DNA of 44,733 bases from positions 1-44,733 of the forward strand of contig DATMAW010000199.1 in NCBI GenBank assembly GCA_035559715.1, in the 5' to 3' direction. Position numbers and translations under genes: made by a program. Positions 1 through 7,603 of this stretch are shown piece after piece. The DNA comes from JACQHC01 sp035559715 (GTDB lineage Bacteria > Gemmatimonadota > Gemmatimonadetes > Gemmatimonadales > GWC2-71-9). Each line of letters begins with the position of its first letter. The stretch's first letter is position 1. The notes below the pieces were generated by a model that was given only the letters and a program-made list of their open reading frames with translations, had not been told where the DNA came from and searched no databases.

Positions 1-1068
1 AGGGACAAGGTCCAGCGTCCAGCGCGCCGTGCGGCTCACCACGAGCGTGCCCGCGAACTCAGGGCCCGCCGCCCGCAGGCCCACGGCCGCGGCGTCGCTC
101 TGCCACCGGGCGGCGGAGAGACCAACGGACGCGCGCCCCGAGGTCTCGATGCGCGTCCCCACGGGCAGCGCGATGGGATCGGGACCGGCGGACAACGGCT
201 CGTCCGGCAACTCGAGGTAATCGGGATAGCGGGCGAGGAGTTGCAGGTCGGCCAGGAAGGCAGCGCGGGAGACACGGATTCGCAGCGTGTCCGACTGGCG
301 CCGTCCGCTGGTGGCGCGAACGAACTGATCTGCCTCGAGCGGCCCGAGCACGTGGCCGCCGCGTCCCGCCGAGTCGAGGCGCACGGGGAGGGCGGCCCAC
401 GGCTCGCCCGGCGCACGCACAAACAGCGTGGCACTCGCGCGCCCGGGGGCGGCGATCTGCACGCGCACGCGTTCGCCGGGGCGCACTTCCTCACGATCCG
501 CCGTGACCGTCACGGGTCCGAGCCCACGCGCGAGCAACCCCACGGGATGCCAGAAGTCCCCGCTCCCGGACGCCCGGGGCCCTGCGACACCGAGGAGCAG
601 CCCACCTACAGCCACGCCCAGCACTCCCAACCCCACGCCGCGCGTGCTTCGCCGGCGCATGCTCCTCAATGTCGGCTCCCCGTGGTCGCCGAGCCACGCA
701 CGGGTTCTGGCGTCCGCGAGCGCCGCGAGCCCGGGCGATCCACCACGCTGGTTCTCCTCCGCGGGGCCCAGCACGGACCCTTCGCGCAGCGGCGCGTGCC
801 GCTCCACGTGCTGGGCCAGTCGCTCCGGCGCGGCGCCTGTTCGGCGTCTCCTGTACCAGCGCGCGGCGAGCCAGATGGGGATCAGCGCCGCGGCCCACGC
901 GACCACGAGCAGTCCAGGCGCGTAGCGGAAGGCGCCGATCCGACTGAGCCCGACGCCCATCGCCAGCGCGGCAAGAACGAGCGCCACGCCCCCCAGAAGC
1001 GCGGTGGCGAGATCGCGTCGCAGCAGCTCAGCGCGCCGCGCGGCGAGCCAGCGGCGAGTCTCGGTCAT
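1..1068 (-). CDS. DUF4175-like membrane protein, 3' end outside window
   Basis: An uninterrupted reading frame of 356 codons runs from an ATG at 1068-1066 off the left edge, so the C-terminus is missing. The N-terminus has two hydrophobic segments (about residues 20-42 and 50-70), a basic stretch, and a third membrane segment at about 142-162. A beta-rich part follows, with the look of an Ig-like extracytoplasmic domain (VTVTADREEVRPGERVRV). The ATG overlaps the TGA of the DUF4159 gene as ATGA, which implies translational coupling. DUF4175 membrane proteins are known to sit beside DUF4159 genes, often with MoxR and DUF58 genes, so the family call rests on architecture plus neighbour. No enzymatic role is evident. 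Being coding, it makes the several open frames on the plus strand here shadows. Confidence 0.7.
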   Translation of the reverse strand, partial: MTETRRWLAARRAELLRRDLATALLGGVALVLAALAMGVGLSRIGAFRYAPGLLVVAWAAALIPIWLAARWYRRRRTGAAPERLAQHVERHAPLREGSVLGPAEENQRGGSPGLAALADARTRAWLGDHGEPTLRSMRRRSTRGVGLGVLGVAVGGLLLGVAGPRASGSGDFWHPVGLLARGLGPVTVTADREEVRPGERVRVQIAAPGRASATLFVRAPGEPWAALPVRLDSAGRGGHVLGPLEADQFVRATSGRRQSDTLRIRVSRAAFLADLQLLARYPDYLELPDEPLSAGPDPIALPVGTRIETSGRASVGLSAARWQSDAAAVGLRAAGPEFAGTLVVSRTARWTLDLVP

Positions 1069-1739
1069 GGCGCTCCCGCTCCCCGCCCCACCGTCGCGCT
1101 GGTGACGGCGTACACGAACAGGTTTACCCCCATGCGCAAGGCCGCTTGCCGCACCGGCTCGGGATCACCATGCACGTCGGGATCTTCCCATCCGTCTCCC
1201 AGGTCTGACTGGTAGGAGTAGTACACGACCAGGCGGTCGCCGAGAAAGATACCGAACCCTTGAGCCGGGAGCCCGTCGTGCTCATGGATCTTGGGGAGTC
1301 CCTGGGGGAACGCGTGCACCACCCTGTACACGGGATGGTCGCGTGGCACCTCGGTCAACGGGTGATCCGGGAACACACGGGCGATCTCGCGGCGAAACGA
1401 TTCGTCCATGCCGTAGTTATCGTCGGCATGCAAGAAGCCACCTTGCTCCAGGTATCGCCGCAGCAGCCGCGCTTCCCCGTCGCTGAAGCGGACATTGCCG
1501 TGCCCCGTCATGTAGAGATACGGCGCTTCCCAGAGATCCGGGTCGGTGAGACGAACCACGCGCTCGCGGTCCGCCACGCGCAGCAACGTCTGCTCCCGGA
1601 TGGCGGCGAGCAGGTTCGGGAGGCTGGACGGATTGGCGTACCAGTCTCCCCCGCCATCATAGTGCAGCCGGGCCACGCCGAGTGGCGATCCTTGAACGGC
1701 GAAAGTCGCCGCCAACACGATGGCGCTGAGGGGCGTCAT
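1065..1739 (-). CDS. DUF4159 domain protein, exported
   Basis: 224 residues with a short hydrophobic N-terminus (MTPLSAIVLAATFAVQG) that looks like a signal peptide, followed almost entirely by a DUF4159 domain. Family-like landmarks are the opening RLHYDGGGDWYANPSSLPNLL, the central YMTGHGNVRFSDGE, GGFLHADDNYGMD, and the later LGDRLVVYYSYQSDLGDGWEDP. The domain resembles the glutamine-amidotransferase-like fold of prokaryotic membrane-complex proteins, but no catalytic triad is assigned. Its ATG overlaps the rsmI stop as ATGA, and its own TGA overlaps the next ATG the same way. It is therefore co-translated with rsmI upstream and the DUF4175-like protein downstream. The family's function is unknown; the neighbourhood suggests a membrane-associated complex. 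Confidence 0.85.
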   Translation of the reverse strand: MTPLSAIVLAATFAVQGSPLGVARLHYDGGGDWYANPSSLPNLLAAIREQTLLRVADRERVVRLTDPDLWEAPYLYMTGHGNVRFSDGEARLLRRYLEQGGFLHADDNYGMDESFRREIARVFPDHPLTEVPRDHPVYRVVHAFPQGLPKIHEHDGLPAQGFGIFLGDRLVVYYSYQSDLGDGWEDPDVHGDPEPVRQAALRMGVNLFVYAVTSATVGRGAGAP

Positions 1740-2584
1740 AGCCCGGCCACGAGCGCGTACGCCCGGTTGCGCGTGAGGCCGAATTCTCCGGCGAGCGCCG
1801 CCGCGGCATCTCGCCGCGTGAGACCCTGGTCCAACAGCCGCCTCGCGCGCTCGCGCGCGGCATCCAGGTCCACCTGCGCCGTGACAGGCCGACGAGCGCC
1901 CTCGATGACGATGGTCACTTCTCCGCGCGGAGGGTGTTCCCGGTAGTAACCCTCGAGTTCCGCGAGGGTCCCGGCCGGCGTCTCTTCATGCACCTTGGTT
2001 AGCTCGCGCGCCACCACGGCCCGCCGCGTGGCACCGCACGCAGCCACGAGATCACCCAGAGTACTCGCCAACCGCCTGGCCGCCTCGAACAGCACCACGG
2101 ACCACTCGCTTCTCGCCGCGCGTTCGATGAGCGCAGCACGATCCGGGCCCTTCCTGGGAAGGAATCCCAAAAACAGATAGCGATCGGCGGGGAATCCGGA
2201 CACGCTGAGCGCCGCCGTGGCCGCGGACGGTCCGGGCACCGAGACGACCGGTATGCCCGCCGCGCGGGCATGGGCCACCAGGCTCGCCCCCGGATCGCTG
2301 ATCCCCGGCATGCCGGCATCGGTGAGCAAGGCGACGCTGGACCCTTCGCCGAGCGCCCGGATTACGGAATCGAGTCTGGCGGAAGACGCATGGGCGTGCA
2401 CGGTCACGACCCGTGGCCGGGCTCCCACGTGCGCCAGCAGCGTTCGCGTGCGGCGCGTGTCCTCCGCGGCCACGAGGTTCACCGCTCGCAGGACCTCGGC
2501 CGCGCGAGGGGAAAGATCTCCGAGGTTGCCGAGCGGGGTCCCGACGACGTAGAGCGTGCCGGGCGCTACCAGCGGACGGCCCAC
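1736..2584 (-). CDS. rsmI: 16S rRNA (cytidine(1402)-2'-O)-methyltransferase RsmI
   Basis: 282 residues, the normal family size. RsmI uses S-adenosylmethionine to 2'-O-methylate C1402 in the decoding centre of 16S rRNA. The sequence shows the tetrapyrrole-methylase fold motifs in order: LYVVGTPLGNLGDLSPRA near the start, AEDTRRTRTLL at about residue 40, LLTDAGMPGISDPG at about 85, and PGPSAATAALSVSGFPADR with FLGFLPRKG at about 120-145. A small C-terminal helical domain ends with a GLTRRDAAAALAGEFGLTRNRAY-like segment. It overlaps the upstream PATAN-like gene by 19 nt and the downstream DUF4159 gene by 4 nt, so it lies inside a tightly packed minus-strand operon led by thioredoxin. I see nothing abnormal in it. 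Confidence 0.96.
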   Translation of the reverse strand: MGRPLVAPGTLYVVGTPLGNLGDLSPRAAEVLRAVNLVAAEDTRRTRTLLAHVGARPRVVTVHAHASSARLDSVIRALGEGSSVALLTDAGMPGISDPGASLVAHARAAGIPVVSVPGPSAATAALSVSGFPADRYLFLGFLPRKGPDRAALIERAARSEWSVVLFEAARRLASTLGDLVAACGATRRAVVARELTKVHEETPAGTLAELEGYYREHPPRGEVTIVIEGARRPVTAQVDLDAARERARRLLDQGLTRRDAAAALAGEFGLTRNRAYALVAGL

Positions 2585-3582
2585 GGCAGCTGTTCGTAGA
2601 ACCCCGCCCGCTGGAGCACGAACCGCTGTTCACGCGTGGCGTCCCGCAGCACCGTGGGCGCCACGCCGGGAGCAATCACCTCGAGTTCCTGCAACAGATG
2701 GCGGCACCAGGCGGCGATGGCCTGCGTGGCGCCCTGGGGCGTGGTGACCAGCTCCACCGGAGTCTGATCCGGCGGCTGGGACAGGGCCGCGAGCGAGGGG
2801 TGGGCACCGAGTAACGCGTCTTTCGCCCTCAGCGAGCGTTGCCGCGCCTGCCCCGGAACCTCGCGTTCGGCGATCTCGACCACGCGCCAGAACAGCTCTC
2901 GGTACGACTGCAGCAGCGCGTCGCTCGCCTGCCCGGGGAGATCCGGAGCCGCTTGAAACACCGATCCGGTGAGCACGGGAGGTTCGCCCATGGGCCCGGG
3001 TTGGAACAGGCTCTCCACGTGCTGCGCCACCGTCACGCCGGCGGGTTTTCCCGCGAAGAACCCATTGGCGAATCGCCCGCCATCGAACCGCAGGTAGCTG
3101 ACCTTGCCGCCCGAAATCAGCTCCAGCACGCCGGTGAACTTTTCGCTCTGGAGCACTGGAAAGAGATCTTCCGGTTTCCGCAGGTTGGTAAACCGGGGCT
3201 GCGCGGGAGCGGCGCAACTCTGGTACATCCAGGCGAGCTGCTGGATCGGCGCGTCGCAGAAGGCCAGCTCGCCGCGCTCCGCTTCCGCATCGAGATCGCG
3301 CAGCACCGCGGCGATCGGCGCCACCTCGCGCCCCTCGTTTGTGAACCGCGCCGCGTTGACCACTTCGCCGCCCCGCATGAACAGCAGGGCCAGCTCCTGC
3401 GGGAGCCAGGCCGCCACATACCCGTCCACGCGGCCGTCCCGGTCGATCTTGGAGAAGTGCAGGACGTTTTCGAGGTGGATATACGCGAGCCGGGTGCGGT
3501 GGATCTGCACCCGGTCGCTGGGAAACGCCAAGTCCGCTAGCCGAACTGGGGTGGCGGGAAGCCGGATCGTGCTCTGACGCAT
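2566..3582 (-). CDS. PATAN/DUF4388-like protein, function unknown
   Basis: 338 residues, soluble, with no signal peptide or membrane segment. The middle part (about 145-185, LFPVLQSEKFTGVLELIS then KVSYLRFDGGRFANG) resembles the PATAN/DUF4388 pattern found in gliding and regulatory proteins, where a strand pair carries 'G.l.l..gg....y..G'. The N-terminal 100 residues repeat a similar layout (HLENVLHFSKIDRDGRVDGYVAAW, then LALLFMRGGEVVNAA), so two such units may be present. The C-terminal 130 residues look helical. The ATG lies 30 nt after the trx stop. The nearest Shine-Dalgarno-like AGGAG is only 1 nt from it, so a start a little further in is possible. Partner and role are not known. The family name is my inference from pattern only. 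Confidence 0.7.
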   Translation of the reverse strand: MRQSTIRLPATPVRLADLAFPSDRVQIHRTRLAYIHLENVLHFSKIDRDGRVDGYVAAWLPQELALLFMRGGEVVNAARFTNEGREVAPIAAVLRDLDAEAERGELAFCDAPIQQLAWMYQSCAAPAQPRFTNLRKPEDLFPVLQSEKFTGVLELISGGKVSYLRFDGGRFANGFFAGKPAGVTVAQHVESLFQPGPMGEPPVLTGSVFQAAPDLPGQASDALLQSYRELFWRVVEIAEREVPGQARQRSLRAKDALLGAHPSLAALSQPPDQTPVELVTTPQGATQAIAAWCRHLLQELEVIAPGVAPTVLRDATREQRFVLQRAGFYEQLPWAVRW

Positions 3583-3612
3583 GCTCCTGCACCAGGCCGG
3601 CCGCCCGGCCGG

Positions 3613-3945
3613 CTACTCGAGGTGCTTGTTGAGCTTGGTGACAAGATACGACTTCTGCACGGCACCGACCACGGTGTCCACGACCTTGCCGTTCTTGAAG
3701 AAGAGCAGCGTCGGAATGGAGCGCACGTTGAAACGCATCTGCGTCCGCGGATTCGCGTCCACGTCCACCTTGGCGATCTTGACCCGCCCCTCGTACTCCT
3801 GCGCCAGCTGCTCCAACACCGGAGCAACGAGGTGGCACGGCCCGCACCACGTGGCCCAGAAGTCCACGATGGCCAAACCCTGATGCTGCTCGATCTCCGC
3901 CGCGAACTCCTCGTCGCTCACGTGGGTCGGTTGCGCAACTGCCAT
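3613..3945 (-). CDS. trxA: thioredoxin
   Basis: 110 residues, a single cytoplasmic thioredoxin domain for reduction of protein disulfides. The active site is W33-C34-G35-P36-C37 inside FWATWCGPCH, and the conserved cis-proline is P78 in RSIPTLLFF. The buried acidic residue is D28 in IVDFWA. The ATG at 3945 has a good GGGAGA Shine-Dalgarno about 6 nt upstream. It is the first gene of the minus-strand run that continues through the PATAN-like gene and rsmI. The 76-nt gap to the divergent mce gene must hold promoters for both directions, and it contains a 7-bp inverted repeat. Confidence 0.97.
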   Translation of the reverse strand: MAVAQPTHVSDEEFAAEIEQHQGLAIVDFWATWCGPCHLVAPVLEQLAQEYEGRVKIAKVDVDANPRTQMRFNVRSIPTLLFFKNGKVVDTVVGAVQKSYLVTKLNKHLE

Positions 3946-3969
3946 GTGATTCTCCCGTCGGTTATGTTG

Positions 3970-3990
3970 CGCGCGGCAACACCCCGCGCG
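3970..3990. repeat. inverted repeat between trx and mce
   Basis: CGCGCGG at 3970-3976 is matched by its reverse complement CCGCGCG at 3984-3990 across a 7-nt loop (CAACACC). It sits in the middle of the divergent trx/mce gap, where promoters for both genes must lie. It could be an operator or simply a leader hairpin. In DNA this GC-rich a 7-bp match could also be chance. Confidence 0.4.
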
Positions 3991-4021
3991 GTTTATTCAT
4001 CCGTTGATTCGAGGAGGCGCC

Positions 4022-4417
4022 GTGCCCTCGCACAGCCCCAGCGTTGCTCACATCGGCCTGGCCGTCCGTGACCTGTCCGCGGCGGCGTTTTACCGAGACG
4101 TCCTCGGCGCCGAGCCCGGCCCGCCCGAGACTGCCGACGGCGCCACGATCGTGTCCCTACCGCTGGGAGATCTCGACATCGAACTACTTGTCCCCAACAG
4201 CCCCGACAGTCCCGTCGGCAAGTTCCTCGAGCGTCGCGGCCCCGGCATCCACCACATTTGCTTTCGCGTGCCGAACCTCGAGCAGGCCATGGAAGCCTGT
4301 CGCCGTCACGGCTACCAACTGGTGGACGACGTCCCGCGAGCCGGAGCGGGCGGCCGGCGCATCGCCTTCATCCACCCTAAGGCGACGGCGGGCATTCTTC
4401 TCGAGCTGACCGAATAA
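4022..4417 (+). CDS. mce: methylmalonyl-CoA epimerase (VOC family)
   Basis: 131 residues from a GTG at 4022, preceded by GAGGAGG at 4011-4017. An in-frame TTG at 4004 lies upstream of that Shine-Dalgarno and is less likely. The protein is one vicinal-oxygen-chelate domain pair. Probable metal ligands are H10 (VAHIGLAV), E54 (LDIELL), H77 or H78 (GIHHICFRV) and E128 near the C-terminus (LLELTE), matching the usual H-E-H-E pattern of the epimerase. The enzyme interconverts the R and S forms of methylmalonyl-CoA in propionate metabolism. No mutase gene is in the window, so the assignment rests on the sequence. Another VOC enzyme is possible but less likely given the PGIHHICF and GGRRIAFIHPK segments. 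Its stop is 1 nt from the convergent lipoprotein gene's stop. Confidence 0.88.
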   Translation: MPSHSPSVAHIGLAVRDLSAAAFYRDVLGAEPGPPETADGATIVSLPLGDLDIELLVPNSPDSPVGKFLERRGPGIHHICFRVPNLEQAMEACRRHGYQLVDDVPRAGAGGRRIAFIHPKATAGILLELTE

Positions 4418-4418
4418 G

Positions 4419-4982
4419 CTAACGGCCAAGCCCTATCGGAGAGTTCCCCGACCGCGGCGCGGGCGCCGGGGGCGGTGGCGTGCGGGGCGGCGCGGTGCAC
4501 CGGCGCTGCGGATTCCCGGCCGCCGCGAGATCAATTTCCGCCACGAGCCAGCCGGCGCCGTAGCGAACCATCGTGAACGGCACGACCGGCGTGCACCCGT
4601 TCCGGGTCAGCCGCACCTGCACCACTCGCCGATCCGCCGCCGGCATCGCGTCAGCTTGCGGCTCGAGCAGCTCGTATTGCTCGTGCGCCAGATACGTACG
4701 GATCACGGTGAGCCGCTGCTCCAACTCCTCGCGAGCCATGTACGAGTTCGCCGGCCCGCGATTGGATCCCCAGAGACTCCCCATGCCGGCAAGACTCTGG
4801 GCCTTTACGGCGTTCATGAAGCCGCGTACCGCAGCTTCGGGGCTGGCCGGCGCCGGCGCGCTGCTTCCGCGGCCGCACGCCGCCACCAACAACAACGATC
4901 CGATGACCGTCACGAGCGGTCGCGCTTGCGCCACGTTCGCCACCCACGCAGAGTTGAGCCCGGTCGAACCTAACCACTTCAC
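4419..4982 (-). CDS. putative lipoprotein, unknown function
   Basis: Up to 187 residues from a GTG at 4982. In-frame GTG codons closer to the hydrophobic core (for example at 4934) would give a more standard lipoprotein signal. The lipobox is LLVAAC followed by GRGSS, so processing would lipidate the cysteine. The mature part begins with a Ser/Ala/Pro linker, then a roughly 110-residue domain (PEAAVRGFMNAVKAQSLAGMGSLWG to GWLVAEIDL) that resembles small NTF2-like or DUF4878-type lipoproteins. The tail is proline-rich. It is divergent from pdxJ, with 20 nt between start codons, and convergent with mce. I do not recognise a specific function. Confidence 0.72.
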   Translation of the reverse strand: MKWLGSTGLNSAWVANVAQARPLVTVIGSLLLVAACGRGSSAPAPASPEAAVRGFMNAVKAQSLAGMGSLWGSNRGPANSYMAREELEQRLTVIRTYLAHEQYELLEPQADAMPAADRRVVQVRLTRNGCTPVVPFTMVRYGAGWLVAEIDLAAAGNPQRRCTAPPRTPPPPAPAPRSGNSPIGLGR

Positions 4983-5002
4983 GGAAGCGTGAGCAAGCCG
5001 AC

Positions 5003-5785
5003 ATGAGGCTCTACATCAACGTGGACCACGTCGCCACCGTGCGGCAGGCCCGCCGGGCCGCGGAGCCCGACCCCGTTGCCGCCGCCCTGCTGTGTGAGCG
5101 CGGCGGCGCGGATGGCATCACCGTGCATCTGCGGGAAGATCGCCGCCACATTCAGGATGGCGACGTCCTGCGACTCGCCCGGAGCATCCAGACCGTGCTC
5201 AACCTCGAACTGGCCACCGCGAGCGACATCGTTCGCTTCGCGGCCAGGCTGCGGCCACACCAGGCGACCTTCGTTCCCGAGCGCCGGCAGGAGATCACCA
5301 CCGAAGGCGGGCTCGACCTGGGCTCGCCCCGCGGCGCGGCGCACAAGCGCCTCGCCGACGCCGTCGAACGCCTCAAGGATGCCGGCGTGCGTGTGAGCCT
5401 GTTCATCGGCCCGGACCGGGCAACGATTGACCGCGCGCGGGACCTGGGCGCTGACGCGGTGGAACTCCACACCGGCGAATACGCACACGCCTACCCTCGG
5501 TCGCGGAAAGCCCTGGAGCGTCTCAAGCGGGCTGCCTCGCACGCCCGGGAGATCGGTCTGGCCGTGCACGCCGGGCACGGGCTCACCTACGACAACGTGA
5601 CGCCCGTCGCAGCAATACCACAGGTGGAGGAGTTGAGTATCGGGCACTCCATCGTGAGCCGGAGCATCATGGTCGGGATGGAGACGGCCGTCCGGGACAT
5701 GCGTGCGATCGTAGACCGGGCCCGCGACCGGACCCGAGCCGACCCAGGGGATGAAGATTTGACCAAACTATCGGTGGGATCGTAA
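5003..5785 (+). CDS. pdxJ: pyridoxine 5'-phosphate synthase PdxJ
   Basis: 260 residues, a TIM-barrel enzyme that condenses 1-deoxyxylulose 5-phosphate with 3-amino-1-hydroxyacetone 1-phosphate to make pyridoxine 5'-phosphate. Diagnostic segments are the opening LYINVDHVATVRQARR, GADGITVHLREDRRHIQDGDV (residues 33-53), ELATASDIV, HTGEYAHAYP at about 155-165 and AGHGLTYDNV at about 190-200. A charged tail of roughly 25 residues (RDRTRADPGDEDLTKL) follows the barrel. The ATG has only a weak purine-rich stretch upstream. It is the first of a plus-strand group with the HPt-like gene, the LPG-synthase-type gene and ispE, with short gaps throughout. Confidence 0.96.
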   Translation: MRLYINVDHVATVRQARRAAEPDPVAAALLCERGGADGITVHLREDRRHIQDGDVLRLARSIQTVLNLELATASDIVRFAARLRPHQATFVPERRQEITTEGGLDLGSPRGAAHKRLADAVERLKDAGVRVSLFIGPDRATIDRARDLGADAVELHTGEYAHAYPRSRKALERLKRAASHAREIGLAVHAGHGLTYDNVTPVAAIPQVEELSIGHSIVSRSIMVGMETAVRDMRAIVDRARDRTRADPGDEDLTKLSVGS

Positions 5786-5812
5786 CTTAGCCCACCCTCA
5801 CATTGCGAGTTC

Positions 5813-7567
5813 ATGGCTGATTCCGTCGGGCTGACCGATTTCTTCGCCATGGAGGCCGCCGACTACCTCGAGCGGATGGACGGGTTGGTCTCCAAGGCGA
5901 CGTTCGACGTTGAGGAGTTCCTCCGCGTTTCGCGCGCGCTCCGGGGGTCGGCGCTGATGGCCAATCAGCAGATCATCGCCGCCTCCGCCGCCGGGTTCGA
6001 GCAGGTCGCCAAGGCCATCCGCGAGGGGCGCCGGCAGTGGGACGCCCGGACCAAGCAGGCCGTCGTCCGAGCGGTGGACGACTTCAAGGTGATCGTTCGG
6101 CGACTTAGGGATTGGACCGCCGCCGATGACGAGAAGGTCCGAGCCATTGGCGCGAGCCTCGAAGAGGCCGCGGGCGCAGTGCCCACGGCGGCCAAGCCCT
6201 CCGCACCCCGGGCGGCAGACCTCCGGGCGCGAACGCTCATTGCCCAACAGGGGGCCACGCTTGCCGCCGCACTCGAAGCGGCCGCCGGGAGCGTGGGGGC
6301 AGACCCCACAGCGGTGGCCGCGCTGAACGCCGTGCTTCAGGTGACCCAGCCCCTGCGCGGCATCGCGAGCCTGGCGGACTACCCGCCGCTGCCCGATATC
6401 CTCGACGCGCTCGAGCGCACGATTGGCGAGGTGCAACGGCAGCCCCGCGCGCCCGATCAATTGGCTACGGCGCTTCGCGCGGCGGCCGCGGCCGTCTCCC
6501 GGGCGGCACGAGAGATCGCGGCGGGCGGGAGCGCGGACCCGGAGGCGCCGGAGCTTGCGCATCTGGTGAATCAGCTTGGCGTCGTCCTTGGCCTCGACCG
6601 GTCGGTGATCCCCATCGAGGCGCTGTTTTACGACGACGCGGGCCCGCACACGGTGGAACCGGGCATCGCACCGGTCACACCGACGCCTCCGGGCGGGCCG
6701 CAATTGGTGCCCCACGGCGAGTACCTTCAGCAGGCCGCCGACGGAATCGAGCGCGCGCGCTCCGCAGCCGAGCGCGAGCTGCGAGCGCAGGGCCTGTTGG
6801 GAACATTCCGCGCGCTGGCCGCTGGCGGCGACGGGCCGCTCGCGGAGGCAGCCGCGGCATTTGGTCGGGCCGGTCGCGACGCGCTGGCGTACGGCTGTGC
6901 CGGCGAGCAAACGGCGGAGTTCGTGGCCCATCTCAGGCGGGCCGGGAGCGCACTCGCCCAGGCCGGCCGGCTCGCCGACCCGAAGATCGCCGCGGAATTG
7001 AACGCCGTGACGGCCGCGCTGCGGCAAGCGGTATCCACCGCCGTTGCCGTGGCCCCGAGCCCGGCCGTCGTCCCCATTGAACAGTTGGCGCCCGCCGTGG
7101 AACCCGCCGCCGCGGTGTCGGCCGCTCCTCCGGCCACGGACGGCGAGCCTCCGAACCTCGCGGGCAGCTATCGACGTTTTGAGCGATTGGTGGCCGCGTT
7201 TGGTCTCGACAACCCGTCCGTAGACTCTTTGCTCGCCGGACCGCCCGCGCTCCCCGTTGCGGCAGCCGAGCCACCCGCGCCGGCGCGCCGGCCAACTCCG
7301 GCGGCGCCCCCGCGACCTCCGGTTCCAACGCCGGCCGAGGGTCACGTCGCTCCAACCACGCCCGCCGCCGCGCCCGCCGCAGGGGGACCGGAAGTGCCCA
7401 TCGAGACGTTGCTGTACGATGGCCCGGCCGCCCTGGAGCGGGCGCTCGCGCTGCGGAGTGAGGTACGCCGGGCGCTCGAGGCCGGCGCGCCGGACACGGA
7501 AGCCATCCGGGAACTCCTCGAGGAAGTCTTCGATCTCGTCCAACTCGGTCAGCTTCGCGGCCGCTAG
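5813..7567 (+). CDS. HPt-like scaffold protein lacking the phospho-histidine
   Basis: 584 residues, Ala- and Pro-rich, soluble. The first 110 residues are helical and resemble a histidine phosphotransfer (HPt/CheA P1) domain (FFAMEAADYLERMDGLV then RALRGSALMANQQIIA). The position of the phospho-histidine in the usual HxLKGSA motif is R41. A second helical bundle lies at about 305-420 (YLQQAADGIERARSAAEREL onward) and also has no HxLKG motif. Three copies of a short motif punctuate the linkers: IPIEALFYDD at about 265, VPIEQLAP at about 420 and VPIETLLYDGPAALERAL at about 528. Pro/Ala linkers separate the parts. No kinase or receiver gene is nearby. A scaffold or docking role is inference. Confidence 0.75.
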   Translation: MADSVGLTDFFAMEAADYLERMDGLVSKATFDVEEFLRVSRALRGSALMANQQIIAASAAGFEQVAKAIREGRRQWDARTKQAVVRAVDDFKVIVRRLRDWTAADDEKVRAIGASLEEAAGAVPTAAKPSAPRAADLRARTLIAQQGATLAAALEAAAGSVGADPTAVAALNAVLQVTQPLRGIASLADYPPLPDILDALERTIGEVQRQPRAPDQLATALRAAAAAVSRAAREIAAGGSADPEAPELAHLVNQLGVVLGLDRSVIPIEALFYDDAGPHTVEPGIAPVTPTPPGGPQLVPHGEYLQQAADGIERARSAAERELRAQGLLGTFRALAAGGDGPLAEAAAAFGRAGRDALAYGCAGEQTAEFVAHLRRAGSALAQAGRLADPKIAAELNAVTAALRQAVSTAVAVAPSPAVVPIEQLAPAVEPAAAVSAAPPATDGEPPNLAGSYRRFERLVAAFGLDNPSVDSLLAGPPALPVAAAEPPAPARRPTPAAPPRPPVPTPAEGHVAPTTPAAAPAAGGPEVPIETLLYDGPAALERALALRSEVRRALEAGAPDTEAIRELLEEVFDLVQLGQLRGR

Positions 7568-7591
7568 GGCGGAGCGGGAAAGTGAGAAGCC

Positions 7592-7596
7592 GAGGA
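7592..7596 (+). promoter_or_regulatory. Shine-Dalgarno GAGGA preceding ATG 7604
   Basis: GAGGA lies 7 nt before ATG 7604, an ideal arrangement. That ATG is one base out of frame with the long membrane-protein frame that follows. The site therefore argues that the true start is 7604 and that the sequence carries one extra base shortly after it. Confidence 0.6.
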
Positions 7597-7603
7597 ACCT
7601 AAG

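Noticed and set aside
241..1215. Plus-strand open frame of 324 codons at the left end
   Set aside because: It lies antisense to the DUF4175-like and DUF4159 genes, which have coherent membrane and domain patterns and ATGA coupling.
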